This document shows positions 6,446 through 12,228 of a stretch of 12,311 nucleotides of DNA, piece after piece (the stretch's first letter is position 1; each line of letters begins with the position of its first letter). The notes beneath the pieces are model-generated. The model made no database searches and was not told the origin of the DNA. It worked only from the letters and a program-made list of their open reading frames with translations. The translations under genes and the position numbers were made by a program. Source of the DNA: Baffinella frigidus (Eukaryota; Cryptophyceae; Cryptomonadales; Baffinellaceae); contig MU647008.1 of assembly GCA_026770585.1 (NCBI GenBank), positions 89,997-102,307 on the forward strand. Direction: 5' to 3'.

Positions 6446-6896
6446 CCTAAACCCTGAACCCTAAAAACCCTGAACCCCAATCCCTTACAGGGGTACCTCG
6501 CTCATAAGAAACGCCCACCCCCCTAGGACCACCATAGGGCCCTAGGCATCGTCCTACTGTAGGGTCCTAGGGGGGGGCGGTTTCTTGTGAGCGAGGTACC
6601 CCTGTATCTCTAATCCTTAATCCCTACACCCTAAATCCTAAACCTTAAACCTTAAACCCTAAACCCTAAACCCCAAACCCTACAGTGATACCTCGATAAG
6701 AACACCCTTGATCGAGGGTCGTGTCCTTAATTTAGTACTGCGTGACGTGGTCATCCATCTAGTAATTCTGAACTCTGATTCCTAATACCTCATCCCCAAT
6801 CCTTAATCCCTGATCCCTCATCCCTGAATCCCTAATTGATAATTCCTAATGCCTAATCCCTAATCCTTAATCCCTAATCTCTAATCCCTGAATACC
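6446..6896. repeat. Degenerate telomere-like tract (CCCTAAA / CCTAATC words)
   Basis: Three blocks are visible: 6446-6485 (CCTAAACCCTGAACCCTA), 6607-6682 (best run ACCCTAAACCCTAAACCCC at about 6657-6675), and 6767-6896 (repeated CCCTAATCC and CCCTGATCCC). The clean words correspond to TTTAGGG, the plant and green-algal telomere repeat; the rest have drifted. The family A MITE at 6486-6606 interrupts it. 6683-6766 is unique spacer. It is an internal, not terminal, tract here, so the region may be subtelomeric or a healed break. Confidence 0.8.
6486..6606. mobile_element. Family A MITE inserted in the telomere-like tract
   Basis: TA-CAGGGGTACCTCGCTCATAA at the left and GTGAGCGAGGTACCCCTG-TA at the right, 121 bp including both TA. 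Sequence on both sides is the telomere-like repeat, so this is a secondary insertion. The core CACCATAGGGCCCTAGGC is in the opposite orientation to copy 1. Confidence 0.95.
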
Positions 6897-7056
6897 GTAC
6901 GGCGATGAAGACGATCCGTTTGACCCAGAGGCCGCATTTGCCGAGATCATGGACCGTAGTCGTCTCGTAGTCGTCCCCATCCGGGCGAGGAGCCAAAAAC
7001 AGATTTGCATCAAGGCTACCGGTACAAAGCTTCGTATCACGTTGATGGTACCATGA
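6892..7056 (+). CDS. Possible coding fragment without start (54 codons)
   Basis: Immediately after the telomere-like tract the frame IPYGDEDDPFDPEAAFAEIM continues as DRSRLVVVPIRARSQKQICI and ends at TGA 7054-7056. Acidic start, hydrophobic VVVPI and regular composition look protein-like. The only internal Met that could start it is residue 20. The last 15 codons run over a TACAAAGCTTCGTA word of the dispersed palindrome class. It may be a gene fragment truncated at the junction with the repeat tract. No family recognised. Confidence 0.3.
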   Translation: MPYGDEDDPFDPEAAFAEIMDRSRLVVVPIRARSQKQICIKATGTKLRITLMVP

Positions 7057-7203
7057 TATTGCCATACTCCCTTGTATGAATAATTGTTTTTTAAAAGGAG
7101 ATTACATTTCGATAAATACACTTCAGATTCGATAAATACACTGCAAAGGGTGAATAGACGGACATTTTTCTAAAATAGACTTTCTGGTGAGCAAAAGCTC
7201 GTT

Positions 7204-7425
7204 TTGTGTACACTTGTGGAAAAAAGTCAGGACGTGATGTTTCTGCCATTACGTGTCGGGGACGTGATGACTGACGGTAAATCCGTACAGATACTGGAGC
7301 CATTGGATTCTCGTAGTTTCCCGGCTCCGGGCGCGGGGTGCAAATCTGCTTTTCAAACATGTCAAATACGACTTTTCGAAGCGCTCCCTGGCCTTCAATT
7401 CTGGCCTTCCCTGGTCTCGAGTTGA
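7204..7425 (+). CDS. Hypothetical short ORF, weak support
   Basis: A 73-codon frame contains SQDVMFLPLRVGDVMTDGKS followed by VQILEPLDSRSF. Composition is plausible, but the strong G/C third-position preference of the better genes is missing. The start lies inside TTTTGTGTACACTTGTGG. No paralogue, domain or 3' signal is seen, and a minus-strand frame (7091-7360) covers the same bases. It could be an exon fragment or chance. Confidence 0.2.
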   Translation: MCTLVEKSQDVMFLPLRVGDVMTDGKSVQILEPLDSRSFPAPGAGCKSAFQTCQIRLFEALPGLQFWPSLVSS

Positions 7426-7429
7426 GTCT

Positions 7430-7911
7430 AGGAAAACTTCGTCATCTTGAGATCACTTGCCCACAAAACGCTAGGAATTCTTCTGCTGAACGTGTCGCCT
7501 CCCAGCTACAAAAATTGCCACCGTGTGAACTGTCCGGTCTTTTCCCGGACCATAGTCCATCTGTCGTTGATGGGCGCGGTCTCAGTGGTCCATCACTATG
7601 ATCTGACTGAGGCCAAACAGGGGACCTTGAGGTGGGGGTAGACATCATCGAAGGGCCTTTTCTCACATTGCAACGTGGGGGCCTAGGTGGTGGAGGGGAT
7701 TTCTACTCTCCTTGCGTGGCCCGCAAGGAGAGTGGTCCACACATTTTTGCCCCACACGCCATCCCCTCGAAAGGAGGTGCATGGGCATTTGTGTGTGGAA
7801 TAGGCAGAGGCCCTCACTCAACGGGGTGCTCTGCGGGGAGCCACTGGGGAGTGACACGCTGTCCGGTTCGCCGGGCTTATGCGGGGAGCTCCTTCGTGGT
7901 TTTCCCTTATA
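7430..7911. other. No supported gene; frame 7632-8033 noted
   Basis: A plus-strand frame stays open from 7632 to 8033 (133 codons), but it crosses a hairpin (7705-7733) and dispersed repeat R and has a glycine-rich, low-complexity start, so it is not called. Nothing else in this stretch is recognisable. Confidence 0.4.
7705..7733. repeat. Perfect 12-bp hairpin
   Basis: ACTCTCCTTGCG (7705-7716) and CGCAAGGAGAGT (7722-7733) are exact complements around a five-base loop. No T run follows it, and in a eukaryotic setting a factor-independent terminator is not expected. Confidence 0.85.
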
Positions 7912-8037
7912 TGGGTAGTGGCAGTCTCTTGGGTAGGAACAATCTGGTGAAGACCCCAGATGTGTTCCTAACCTCGCCTCAAGTCTTGCACCGTGCATTC
8001 TCACTTTCGAATAAAGTCAATAAGTGTCAATAAGTGA
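7912..8037 (+). repeat. Dispersed repeat R, copy 2, with AATAAA
   Basis: It matches 5266-5392 in the same orientation: AGTGGCAGTCTCTTGGGTAG, CCTAACCTCGCCTCAAG, GCACCGTGCATTCTC. AATAAA at 8010-8015 and the duplicated GTCAATAAGT words suggest a former 3' end of a transcript. The corresponding stretch in copy 1 has lost the AATAAA. Confidence 0.6.
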
Positions 8038-8585
8038 CGAAATTAGTACCAGGATCGAGATGAAGCGAACCCGTTTCACTATTCGGAATCGGGAGCGGCC
8101 CCTTGAACCACAGTGGGCGGAGTTCTCTGCTCAATTGGGAGTATGGCAATACTGGTCCTTGCTTGGGGATGGCATGGGCTGACACCGACAATCCTGTTTG
8201 AACCATCGGAATCAACGGAATTAACAAAGTTCGAGCTCAAACAGTACGAACCTCGTACGCTTCGCACGAAGCTTCGTATGCAGTTGCTGCAAATGCCTGC
8301 GTAAGGGGACAGTAAGGGCCCCATAACAATGTCAGGTCCTTGCGAGTTGTCGAGCCAGTCGCAGTCCTCGAAGTCGTTGAACAGCGAGTCAACGAATTCG
8401 GGGGGCCGAGCCGCTTGAGAACAGGCACTGCAGCCAGCTTGCTCGGTGTTACCTCAGATGAGGAGGACGTGTACAAGGTCTCCCTCCGAGGGACCATGCG
8501 CACGCCACGGCCAAGCCGACACACCTACGCGCTACCCTTGAGCGCCGCGAATGGCCAGCACACAGGTCCTTGCTCTATGTTATCA

Positions 8586-8744
8586 TCACTTTATTAAAAC
8601 ATCACGCACTGCAACCATGACGGTGCGGGGATTCCACACCCGCGTCTCTTTCCCGGCGACGGGTGTCTTGCGGCTCGATGGCGGCGGTGTCTTGCCGAAC
8701 ACCCGCTTGGGGCGGTCGGTCGTGTCGCTCCGAGGCTCGAACAT
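8586..8744 (-). CDS. Third module exon/frame of copy B, -1 frame
   Basis: This frame begins MFEPRSDTTDRPKRVFGKTP, continues PPSSRKTPVAGKETRVWNPR and ends VAVRDVLIK with TGA at 8588-8586; the ATG is internal to a longer open stretch. It repeats the FEP..DTT.RPKRVF.KTPPP pattern of modules 1 and 2 of the gene at 8750-9316, but in the -1 frame. The stretch between the C8 run in that gene and this module is open in the -1 frame (PRQLARGKAHQLVPPREQAR, then SSPLEPLSD). It is probably the C-terminal part of the same protein, reached by frameshifting or splicing, or a frame broken before the duplication. Confidence 0.5.
   Translation of the reverse strand: MFEPRSDTTDRPKRVFGKTPPPSSRKTPVAGKETRVWNPRTVMVAVRDVLIK
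8590..8595 (-). terminator. Putative polyadenylation signal of copy B
   Basis: AATAAA on the minus strand overlaps the last codons (LIK stop) of the third module. It is followed by GTGATGATAACATAGAGCAA, matching the left arm. Confidence 0.6.
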
Positions 8745-8749
8745 GTCGC

Positions 8750-9316
8750 TCAGAGGCTCGAGCGGGGAGGAACGAGCTTGTTCGCGGGGAGGAACGAGCT
8801 GGTGAGCTTTGCCTCGGGCGAGCTGACGCGGGGGGGGTGCTGGGCGCGGCGGCGCGCGAGGAACTCGTCGTGTGACGCGGGAGGATGTTGCGGCCGGAAA
8901 CCGTTATCTGCGGAGATCACCTCGACGGCCCTTACGACGGCGCTGATGAAGTCGCCGGAGACGGGCTCGAGGTTGTGCTCGTCGAGGAGATCGTCGTGCG
9001 ACGCGGACGTATAAACGCCGTGGAGGGTTGGCGGCGGCGGCGTTTTGCGGACCACGCGCTTCGGGCGGTCGGTCATGGCGTTGAGAGGCTCGAATCTGTC
9101 GAGGCGCGCAGAGGAACAGATGTCGTCCTTGAACTGGGCGCCTTCGGTGGTCTTAGACGTAGATTGGCGGCGGATCGAAGGTGGAGGGGGCGTTTTGCGG
9201 AACACGCGCTTCGGGCGGCCGGTCGTGTCGTTGAGAGGCTCGAACCTGTTGAGGCGCTCAAAGTCGAGGCCGGTATCGATCTCTTGGGTGGGCGCCTTGA
9301 TGGGGTCGGGAGCCAT
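8750..9316 (-). CDS. Proline/arginine-rich module protein, copy B (unknown function)
   Basis: A 188-aa frame from the conserved MAPDPIK start (cagcATGGCT). The same frame is open 48 codons further up to another ATG at 9460, but copy A has no homologous upstream frame, so the inner start is preferred. Two modules repeat at exactly 50 residues: RLNRFEPLND/TTGRPKRVFRKTPPPP (21-46) and RLDRFEPLNA/MTDRPKRVVRKTPPPP (71-96). Then ASHDDLLDEH (105-114), SGDFISAVVRAVEVISAD (120-137), and ASHDEFLARRRAQHPP (147-162). No signal peptide, membrane segment or known domain. C8 at codons 160-163 precedes the switch to the frame of a third module. Convergent with copy A. Basic RPKR, RKTP and proline runs suggest, without proof, a nuclear or phospho-regulated low-complexity protein. 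Confidence 0.75.
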   Translation of the reverse strand: MAPDPIKAPTQEIDTGLDFERLNRFEPLNDTTGRPKRVFRKTPPPPSIRRQSTSKTTEGAQFKDDICSSARLDRFEPLNAMTDRPKRVVRKTPPPPTLHGVYTSASHDDLLDEHNLEPVSGDFISAVVRAVEVISADNGFRPQHPPASHDEFLARRRAQHPPRVSSPEAKLTSSFLPANKLVPPRSSL

Positions 9317-9565
9317 GCTGTGTGACCAAAGCTTGTGTGGACAGATTTGTGATGCAGGGATGAAGAAGCACTTAAACGTAGTGATCACGCAGCAAGGGAG
9401 GTGTATTTTCCCATGCACGTAGACCAAAAAAAGAGAGGGGCGCGTCTGTTTTGGACACACCCATCTTTACAGTCACTTGCTGACTGACTGACGAAAGCGA
9501 AGACGCGATGACCTCAATGCCGCAACACATCCTCGCGTGACCAATCCGTGCTCATGAAAATGCTC
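9317..9565 (-). other. 5' flank of copy B
   Basis: The last 50 bp before the start match the left arm (CATCCCTGCATCACAAATCT / CATCCCTCACAGATCT, then CACACAAG). Further up the arms diverge. A triple CTGACTGACTGAC-like run (9479-9493) and TTTTTTTGG lie here. No clear TATA box. Confidence 0.4.
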
Positions 9566-9596
9566 ATGATTCGTCACATGATTCGACCATGATTCA
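9566..9596 (-). promoter_or_regulatory. Tandem AATCATGTGACG-type motif upstream of copy B
   Basis: On the minus strand the sequence reads TGAATCATGGTCG, AATCATGTGACG, AATCAT: three related 11-12-bp words about 250 bp upstream of the start, matching the tandem TCATGTGACGA at 3649-3676 in the other arm. Binding factor unknown. Confidence 0.35.
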
Positions 9597-9737
9597 TCAG
9601 GCGCCCATCAGGTGATGCCACACGTGACATGTCGCGAGTGCGTCGTCGTGTCCTTGTCAGCCTCGAAAACGTTCTCCGACCTTCTAGATGCTTCGATTGT
9701 TGGGCCGAGAATTATTAGCGGGGTCGCTCAGGCATGA

Positions 9738-9984
9738 GTTTTGCCACAAATAGGTTCCTGTCCACAACATGGGGGTCACGGAAACATGTCTGATGAAGCT
9801 CTTCAGCTGAGGAGTCAGTGAGGACAATTCTGAGGACACGGAAAATGGTCACGATGATGGACAATGGTCACGATGATGACGCCGTCGTTTTGCCACAAAT
9901 AGGTTCCTGTCCACCACATGGGGGTCACGGAAACATGTCTGATGAAGCCCTTCAGCTGAGGACACGGACAATGGTCACGATGAT
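9738..9984. repeat. Tandem repeat with 149-bp period
   Basis: GTTTTGCCACAAATAGGTTC, continuing through CATGGGGGTCACGGAAACAT and CTTCAGCTGAGGA, starts at 9738 and again at 9887. Between and after the copies lie GACACGGA.AATGGTCACGATGAT words repeated three times. The left arm has one diverged copy (3355-3490). The short frames here are repeat artefacts. Confidence 0.85.
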
Positions 9985-9990
9985 TATTCG

Positions 9991-10246
9991 TGTCGTCAGC
10001 TGAATGCCTGTTTTTGACAACATGCACAGTGTTCCATGACAGCAAGAACCCTCTGGAACGCTCTAGAAGCCTGGAACAAGCTGGAAGAGGGGTCATTTCT
10101 CGATCTGCAGGATAGAAGGCCTGGAAATTTGGGTGTTGGCCTATCTATGTTCCGCTTCTATTTTCAGTTTGAATTTTTCAGGGCGACGCGCCTCTCTTCA
10201 ACTCGTACCTGTCCAGTCTGTTTGCTCGTTGCAACCACCACCCGAC
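9991..10246 (+). other. 5' flank of the 214-aa gene
   Basis: It contains a run of TGGAAC/AGAAGCC words (10051-10088: TGGAACG, CTAGAAGCC, TGGAACAAG, TGGAAGAGG) resembling heat-shock-element half-sites, but without the alternating GAA/TTC arrangement of a proper site. No TATA box was found. The frame of the downstream gene is open back to 10133 with another ATG there; that extension is poorer in G/C-ending codons. Confidence 0.35.
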
Positions 10247-10891
10247 ATGGCTGGCACGCACACCCTGCGCTTCCCCTCCTCCGTAGACATGGACGAAACC
10301 ACTTCCGCACGCCGCCGCTCGCTCGCCGCCCCGCCTGTCTCAGAGTCGCATCCATGCAACCGGGACACGTTCCGCCGCCGCGGCAACTCGCTTGCGTGCC
10401 TCAGTGTGGAGAACTCGCCTGCCGCGGGCGTCCGTGCAACTACCGCTGTGGCGCAGCTCCTCCACGATGCCCCACAGGGCATCAAGGACGCCCTCTGTAA
10501 GCGAAGACAATCCCTCCATCCGATCTCGGAGGTCCCATCTCCGCAAGGGCTTCGGTGGCGAATATCGGTTAAGGCGCTCAGCCGCTCCATCGCCATGAAC
10601 AAGTGCAGAACCGCCCCGGCTCGGCTGGAGTGCACTGTGAAGCCGACCAAGTACGTCCGTCGGGATTCGACGACACACTCGGAGCCCCACGTCTTCGACA
10701 GTGTCGTCCGACGGACGCGCCAGGACCATCCCCGATCTCTGTGCATGCTCGTCAGGCACGATACGCTGAAACTCGCCGGGAAGAGCGAGCGGGAGTGGGA
10801 GCGTGACTCGCTTCGGAACATCACGGACAACTCCGCGCTGCTCGGGGCCGCGCACATGCTCACCCTCGATACTGGTTTGACCTTGATGTGA
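10247..10891 (+). CDS. Basic protein with recurring RRxS motifs (unknown function)
   Basis: A 214-aa frame starting gacATGGCT (G at -3, G at +4), the same MA- start style as the other two genes. An earlier in-frame ATG at 10133 would add 38 residues, but codon usage turns G/C-ending only from about 10247. I do not recognise a family. It is rich in Arg, Ser and Pro in the first half. Similar short blocks recur: ARRRSLAAPPVSE (21-33), FRRRGNSLACLSVE (42-55), KRRQSLHPISEV (85-96), and VRRDSTTHSE (137-146). Each has two or three basic residues just before a Ser or Thr, the consensus of PKA/AGC-type kinases. A charged region GKSEREWERDSLR lies at 178-190. No signal peptide or membrane segment. Long minus-strand frames on the same bases are shadows. 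No AATAAA follows within 150 bp. Confidence 0.65.
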   Translation: MAGTHTLRFPSSVDMDETTSARRRSLAAPPVSESHPCNRDTFRRRGNSLACLSVENSPAAGVRATTAVAQLLHDAPQGIKDALCKRRQSLHPISEVPSPQGLRWRISVKALSRSIAMNKCRTAPARLECTVKPTKYVRRDSTTHSEPHVFDSVVRRTRQDHPRSLCMLVRHDTLKLAGKSEREWERDSLRNITDNSALLGAAHMLTLDTGLTLM

Positions 10892-11057
10892 AGCAGCGTG
10901 CGTCAAATACATCCCGCCTGTGCAACCCGTCTCTCAGTGTCCGCGACAGACACGCCTGAAAACGACTTCTAGAAGAGTTTATTTGAGATGAACCCTACTC
11001 GTTACTCGTCACCCGTCACCCTAGCCTAGCCTAGCCTACCCTGCCAGGCGTCTCGCG
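10892..11057. other. 3' flank of the 214-aa gene
   Basis: Contains the palindrome ACTTCTAGAAGAG (10966-10977) and a short CCTAG(C)-type run CCTAGCCTAGCCTAGCCTAC (11020-11039). No gene. Confidence 0.4.
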
Positions 11058-11145
11058 TACAGGGGTACCTCGCTCATAAGAAACCGCCCCCCCCCTAGGG
11101 CCATCCCCCTAGGGCCACCATAGGGCTCTAGGCATGGTCCTACTG
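11058..11145. mobile_element. Left part of a family A MITE, interrupted
   Basis: It starts TA-CAGGGGTACCTCGCTCATAA and runs through the core to CATGGTCCTACTG, where another family A element begins at TA 11146. In intact copies the next bases would be TAGGGTCCTAGG, so the later element entered exactly at this TA. The right remainder of the older element is absent after 11303. Confidence 0.8.
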
Positions 11146-11303
11146 TACAGGGGTACCTCGCTCATAAGAAACTGCTCCCTCCCCTGGGACCACCATAGGG
11201 CCTGTATCAGGGTGTACTGGACCGGCAGTGTTAAGTTGATCCCGCGTTAAGTTGATCCCGCCTTCAGGGGGGGTTGGTTTCTTATGAGGGAGGTACCCCT
11301 GTA
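11146..11303. mobile_element. Family A MITE with replaced core
   Basis: Both ends are typical (CAGGGGTACCTCGCTCATAA ... TTCTTATGAGGGAGGTACCC CTG), with TA on each side. After ACCATAGGGCCTGTA the usual core is replaced by about 55 bp (11208-11262) that also occurs at 11793-11846 outside any element. Confidence 0.85.
11208..11262. repeat. CAGGGTGTACT repeat D (second copy 11793-11846)
   Basis: CAGGGTGTACTGGACCGGCA, then TTAAGTTGATCCCGC twice in tandem. The copy at 11793 reads CAGGGTGTACTTGCCCGGCC, then TTAAGTTAATCCCGC and TTAAGTTGATCACGC. In both places it follows CTGTA plus one base, so its start lies one base after a TA. Confidence 0.8.
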
Positions 11304-11346
11304 CTCGCGACCCAAGAGAGTGAGAGATATGTTTACAACTGTACTT

Positions 11347-11508
11347 CCACACATCGGGCTACGAAGGGATTGTGGGCCCATTTTGGGCCGAGTTTCCGTT
11401 ATCTTATCCGTAGAAGCCCCCCTATGCCCCTACGGGTTGCCTACCGTAGGGTCGTAGGTCTTAACGCTTAAGGGTTATTCAGAAATCGCCTCGAAGTCCG
11501 CTGTGTGG
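11347..11508. mobile_element. Family C element (copy 3)
   Basis: The ends CCACACATCGGGCT and AGTCCGCTGTGTGG are near-complementary. The interior is close to 5439-5597, including GTTTCCGTTATCTTATCCGT and GTTGCCTACCGTAGGGTCGT. CTT lies directly outside both ends and may be a 3-bp target duplication, though copy 2 does not show it. Confidence 0.75.
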
Positions 11509-11549
11509 CTTTCAGGAAGATGTCCAGTATCCGCGAGACCCTTCAAGCG

Positions 11550-11791
11550 TACAGGGGTATCTCGCTCATACAGGGGTACCTCGCTCATAAGAAACCGCCG
11601 CCCCCCCTAGGACCACAATATGACCCTAGGCATGGTCCTACTGTAGGATCCTAGGGGGAGGCGGTTTCTTATGAGGGAGGTACCCCTGTAAGAAAACGCC
11701 CCCCCCCCCAGGACCCTACAGTAGCCCTATGCCAGGGCCCTATGGTGGTCCTAGGGGGTGGGCGTTTTCATATGAGCGAGGTACCCCTGTA
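11550..11791. mobile_element. Family A MITE, outer element of a nested pair
   Basis: The left end TA-CAGGGGTATCTCGCTCA stops at TA 11569-11570. The element resumes after TA 11689-11690 with AGAAAACGCCCCCCCC and ends GAGCGAGGTACCCCTG-TA. Without the insert and one TA it would be about 122 bp, the normal length. Confidence 0.95.
11569..11690. mobile_element. Family A MITE, inner element of a nested pair
   Basis: A complete 122-bp copy with TA at both ends, inserted in the CTCATAAGAA part of the terminal repeat of the 11550-11791 element. Its core (CCTAGGCATGGTCCTACTGT) is in the opposite orientation to that of the outer element. The flanking TA is a duplicated target. Confidence 0.95.
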
Positions 11792-11850
11792 GCAGGGTGT
11801 ACTTGCCCGGCCGCCTTAAGTTAATCCCGCCTTAAGTTGATCACGCTCTC

Positions 11851-11974
11851 GAGAGTTGACCAACGCTAATACATGTATTTTCTAGCCTGGAGACCTACCG
11901 TGACCCTGGCTCACCAGAAGTGACACGACCGAAGACCCGTGTCGTGGTCTGGGACAACGCCCAAAGAAGACCGC
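11851..11974. other. Unique spacer
   Basis: Between the nested elements and the last MITE there is no repeat or ORF I can support. Confidence 0.4.
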
Positions 11975-12095
11975 TACAGGGGTACCTCGCTCACAAGAAA
12001 GTGCCTCCTCCTAAGCCCCTCCAGTATGCCTATGCCTAGGGCCCTGTGGCGGTCCTTTGGGGGGGTTGGTTTCTTGTGAGCGAGGCACCCCTGTA
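11975..12095. mobile_element. Family A MITE (last copy)
   Basis: TA-CAGGGGTACCTCGCTCACAA at the left and TTGTGAGCGAGGCACCCCTG-TA at the right, 121 bp. More diverged in the core (AAGCCCCTCCAGTATGCC), in the same orientation as copy 1. Confidence 0.95.
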
Positions 12096-12228
12096 CACCG
12101 TCAACGTCTGGCGTCCACCTGTTGTTTTCGGGGCCGGCTGATGCGCAAAGCGCCCTAGCTGGGCCCAGCAGCAAACCCGCTCTGGCTGGGCCCTGGGGGC
12201 CCTGGCTGGATAGCGGGGACAGCGAAGG

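Larger units (their letters stand above)
8242..9990 (-). repeat. Right arm of the large inverted duplication
   Basis: The reverse complement of 3355-5049. Read on the minus strand the order is: duplicated CTCAGCTGAAG...CATGTTTCC block, GCATCTAGAAGGTCGGAGAA, the gene at 9316-8750, its third module, AATAAA, the conserved open frame, GGGGCCCTTACTGTCCCC, and the ACGAAGCTTCGT palindrome (empty site). It keeps features the left arm has lost (two more protein modules). It lacks the 157-bp element and the 100-bp repeat. Confidence 0.9.

Noticed and set aside
6045-6457. Frames with repeated NSQFPIPN-like peptides
   Set aside because: Produced by the GGGAATT tandem tract, not by a gene.
7705-7733. Rho-independent terminator
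   Set aside because: There is no following T run and no bacterial gene context.
7632-8033. 133-codon plus-strand frame
   Set aside because: Overlaps a hairpin and dispersed repeat R; glycine-rich start and no supporting context.
8778-9422. Plus-strand frames (up to 146 codons) over copy B and similar minus-strand frames over copy A
   Set aside because: They are antisense shadows of the module genes. Start conservation and the module reading follow the other strand.
9317-9460. Upstream start at 9460 giving 236 aa for copy B
   Set aside because: Copy A has no equivalent extension. The MAPDPIK start is shared by both copies and has a better context.
9738-9984. CRISPR-like array
   Set aside because: There are only two long tandem copies with a 149-bp period and no short regular spacers; it is a minisatellite in a eukaryotic setting.
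10051-10090. Heat-shock-element array
   Set aside because: GAA-type half-sites are present but not in the alternating GAA/TTC arrangement needed. CTAGAA alone is weak.
10198-10863. Minus-strand frame of 221 codons, and a second of 190 codons at 10340-10912, opposite the 214-aa gene
   Set aside because: Both are long because the plus-strand gene is G/C-rich at third positions. They lack a start context, have implausible composition and no following minus-strand polyA signal.
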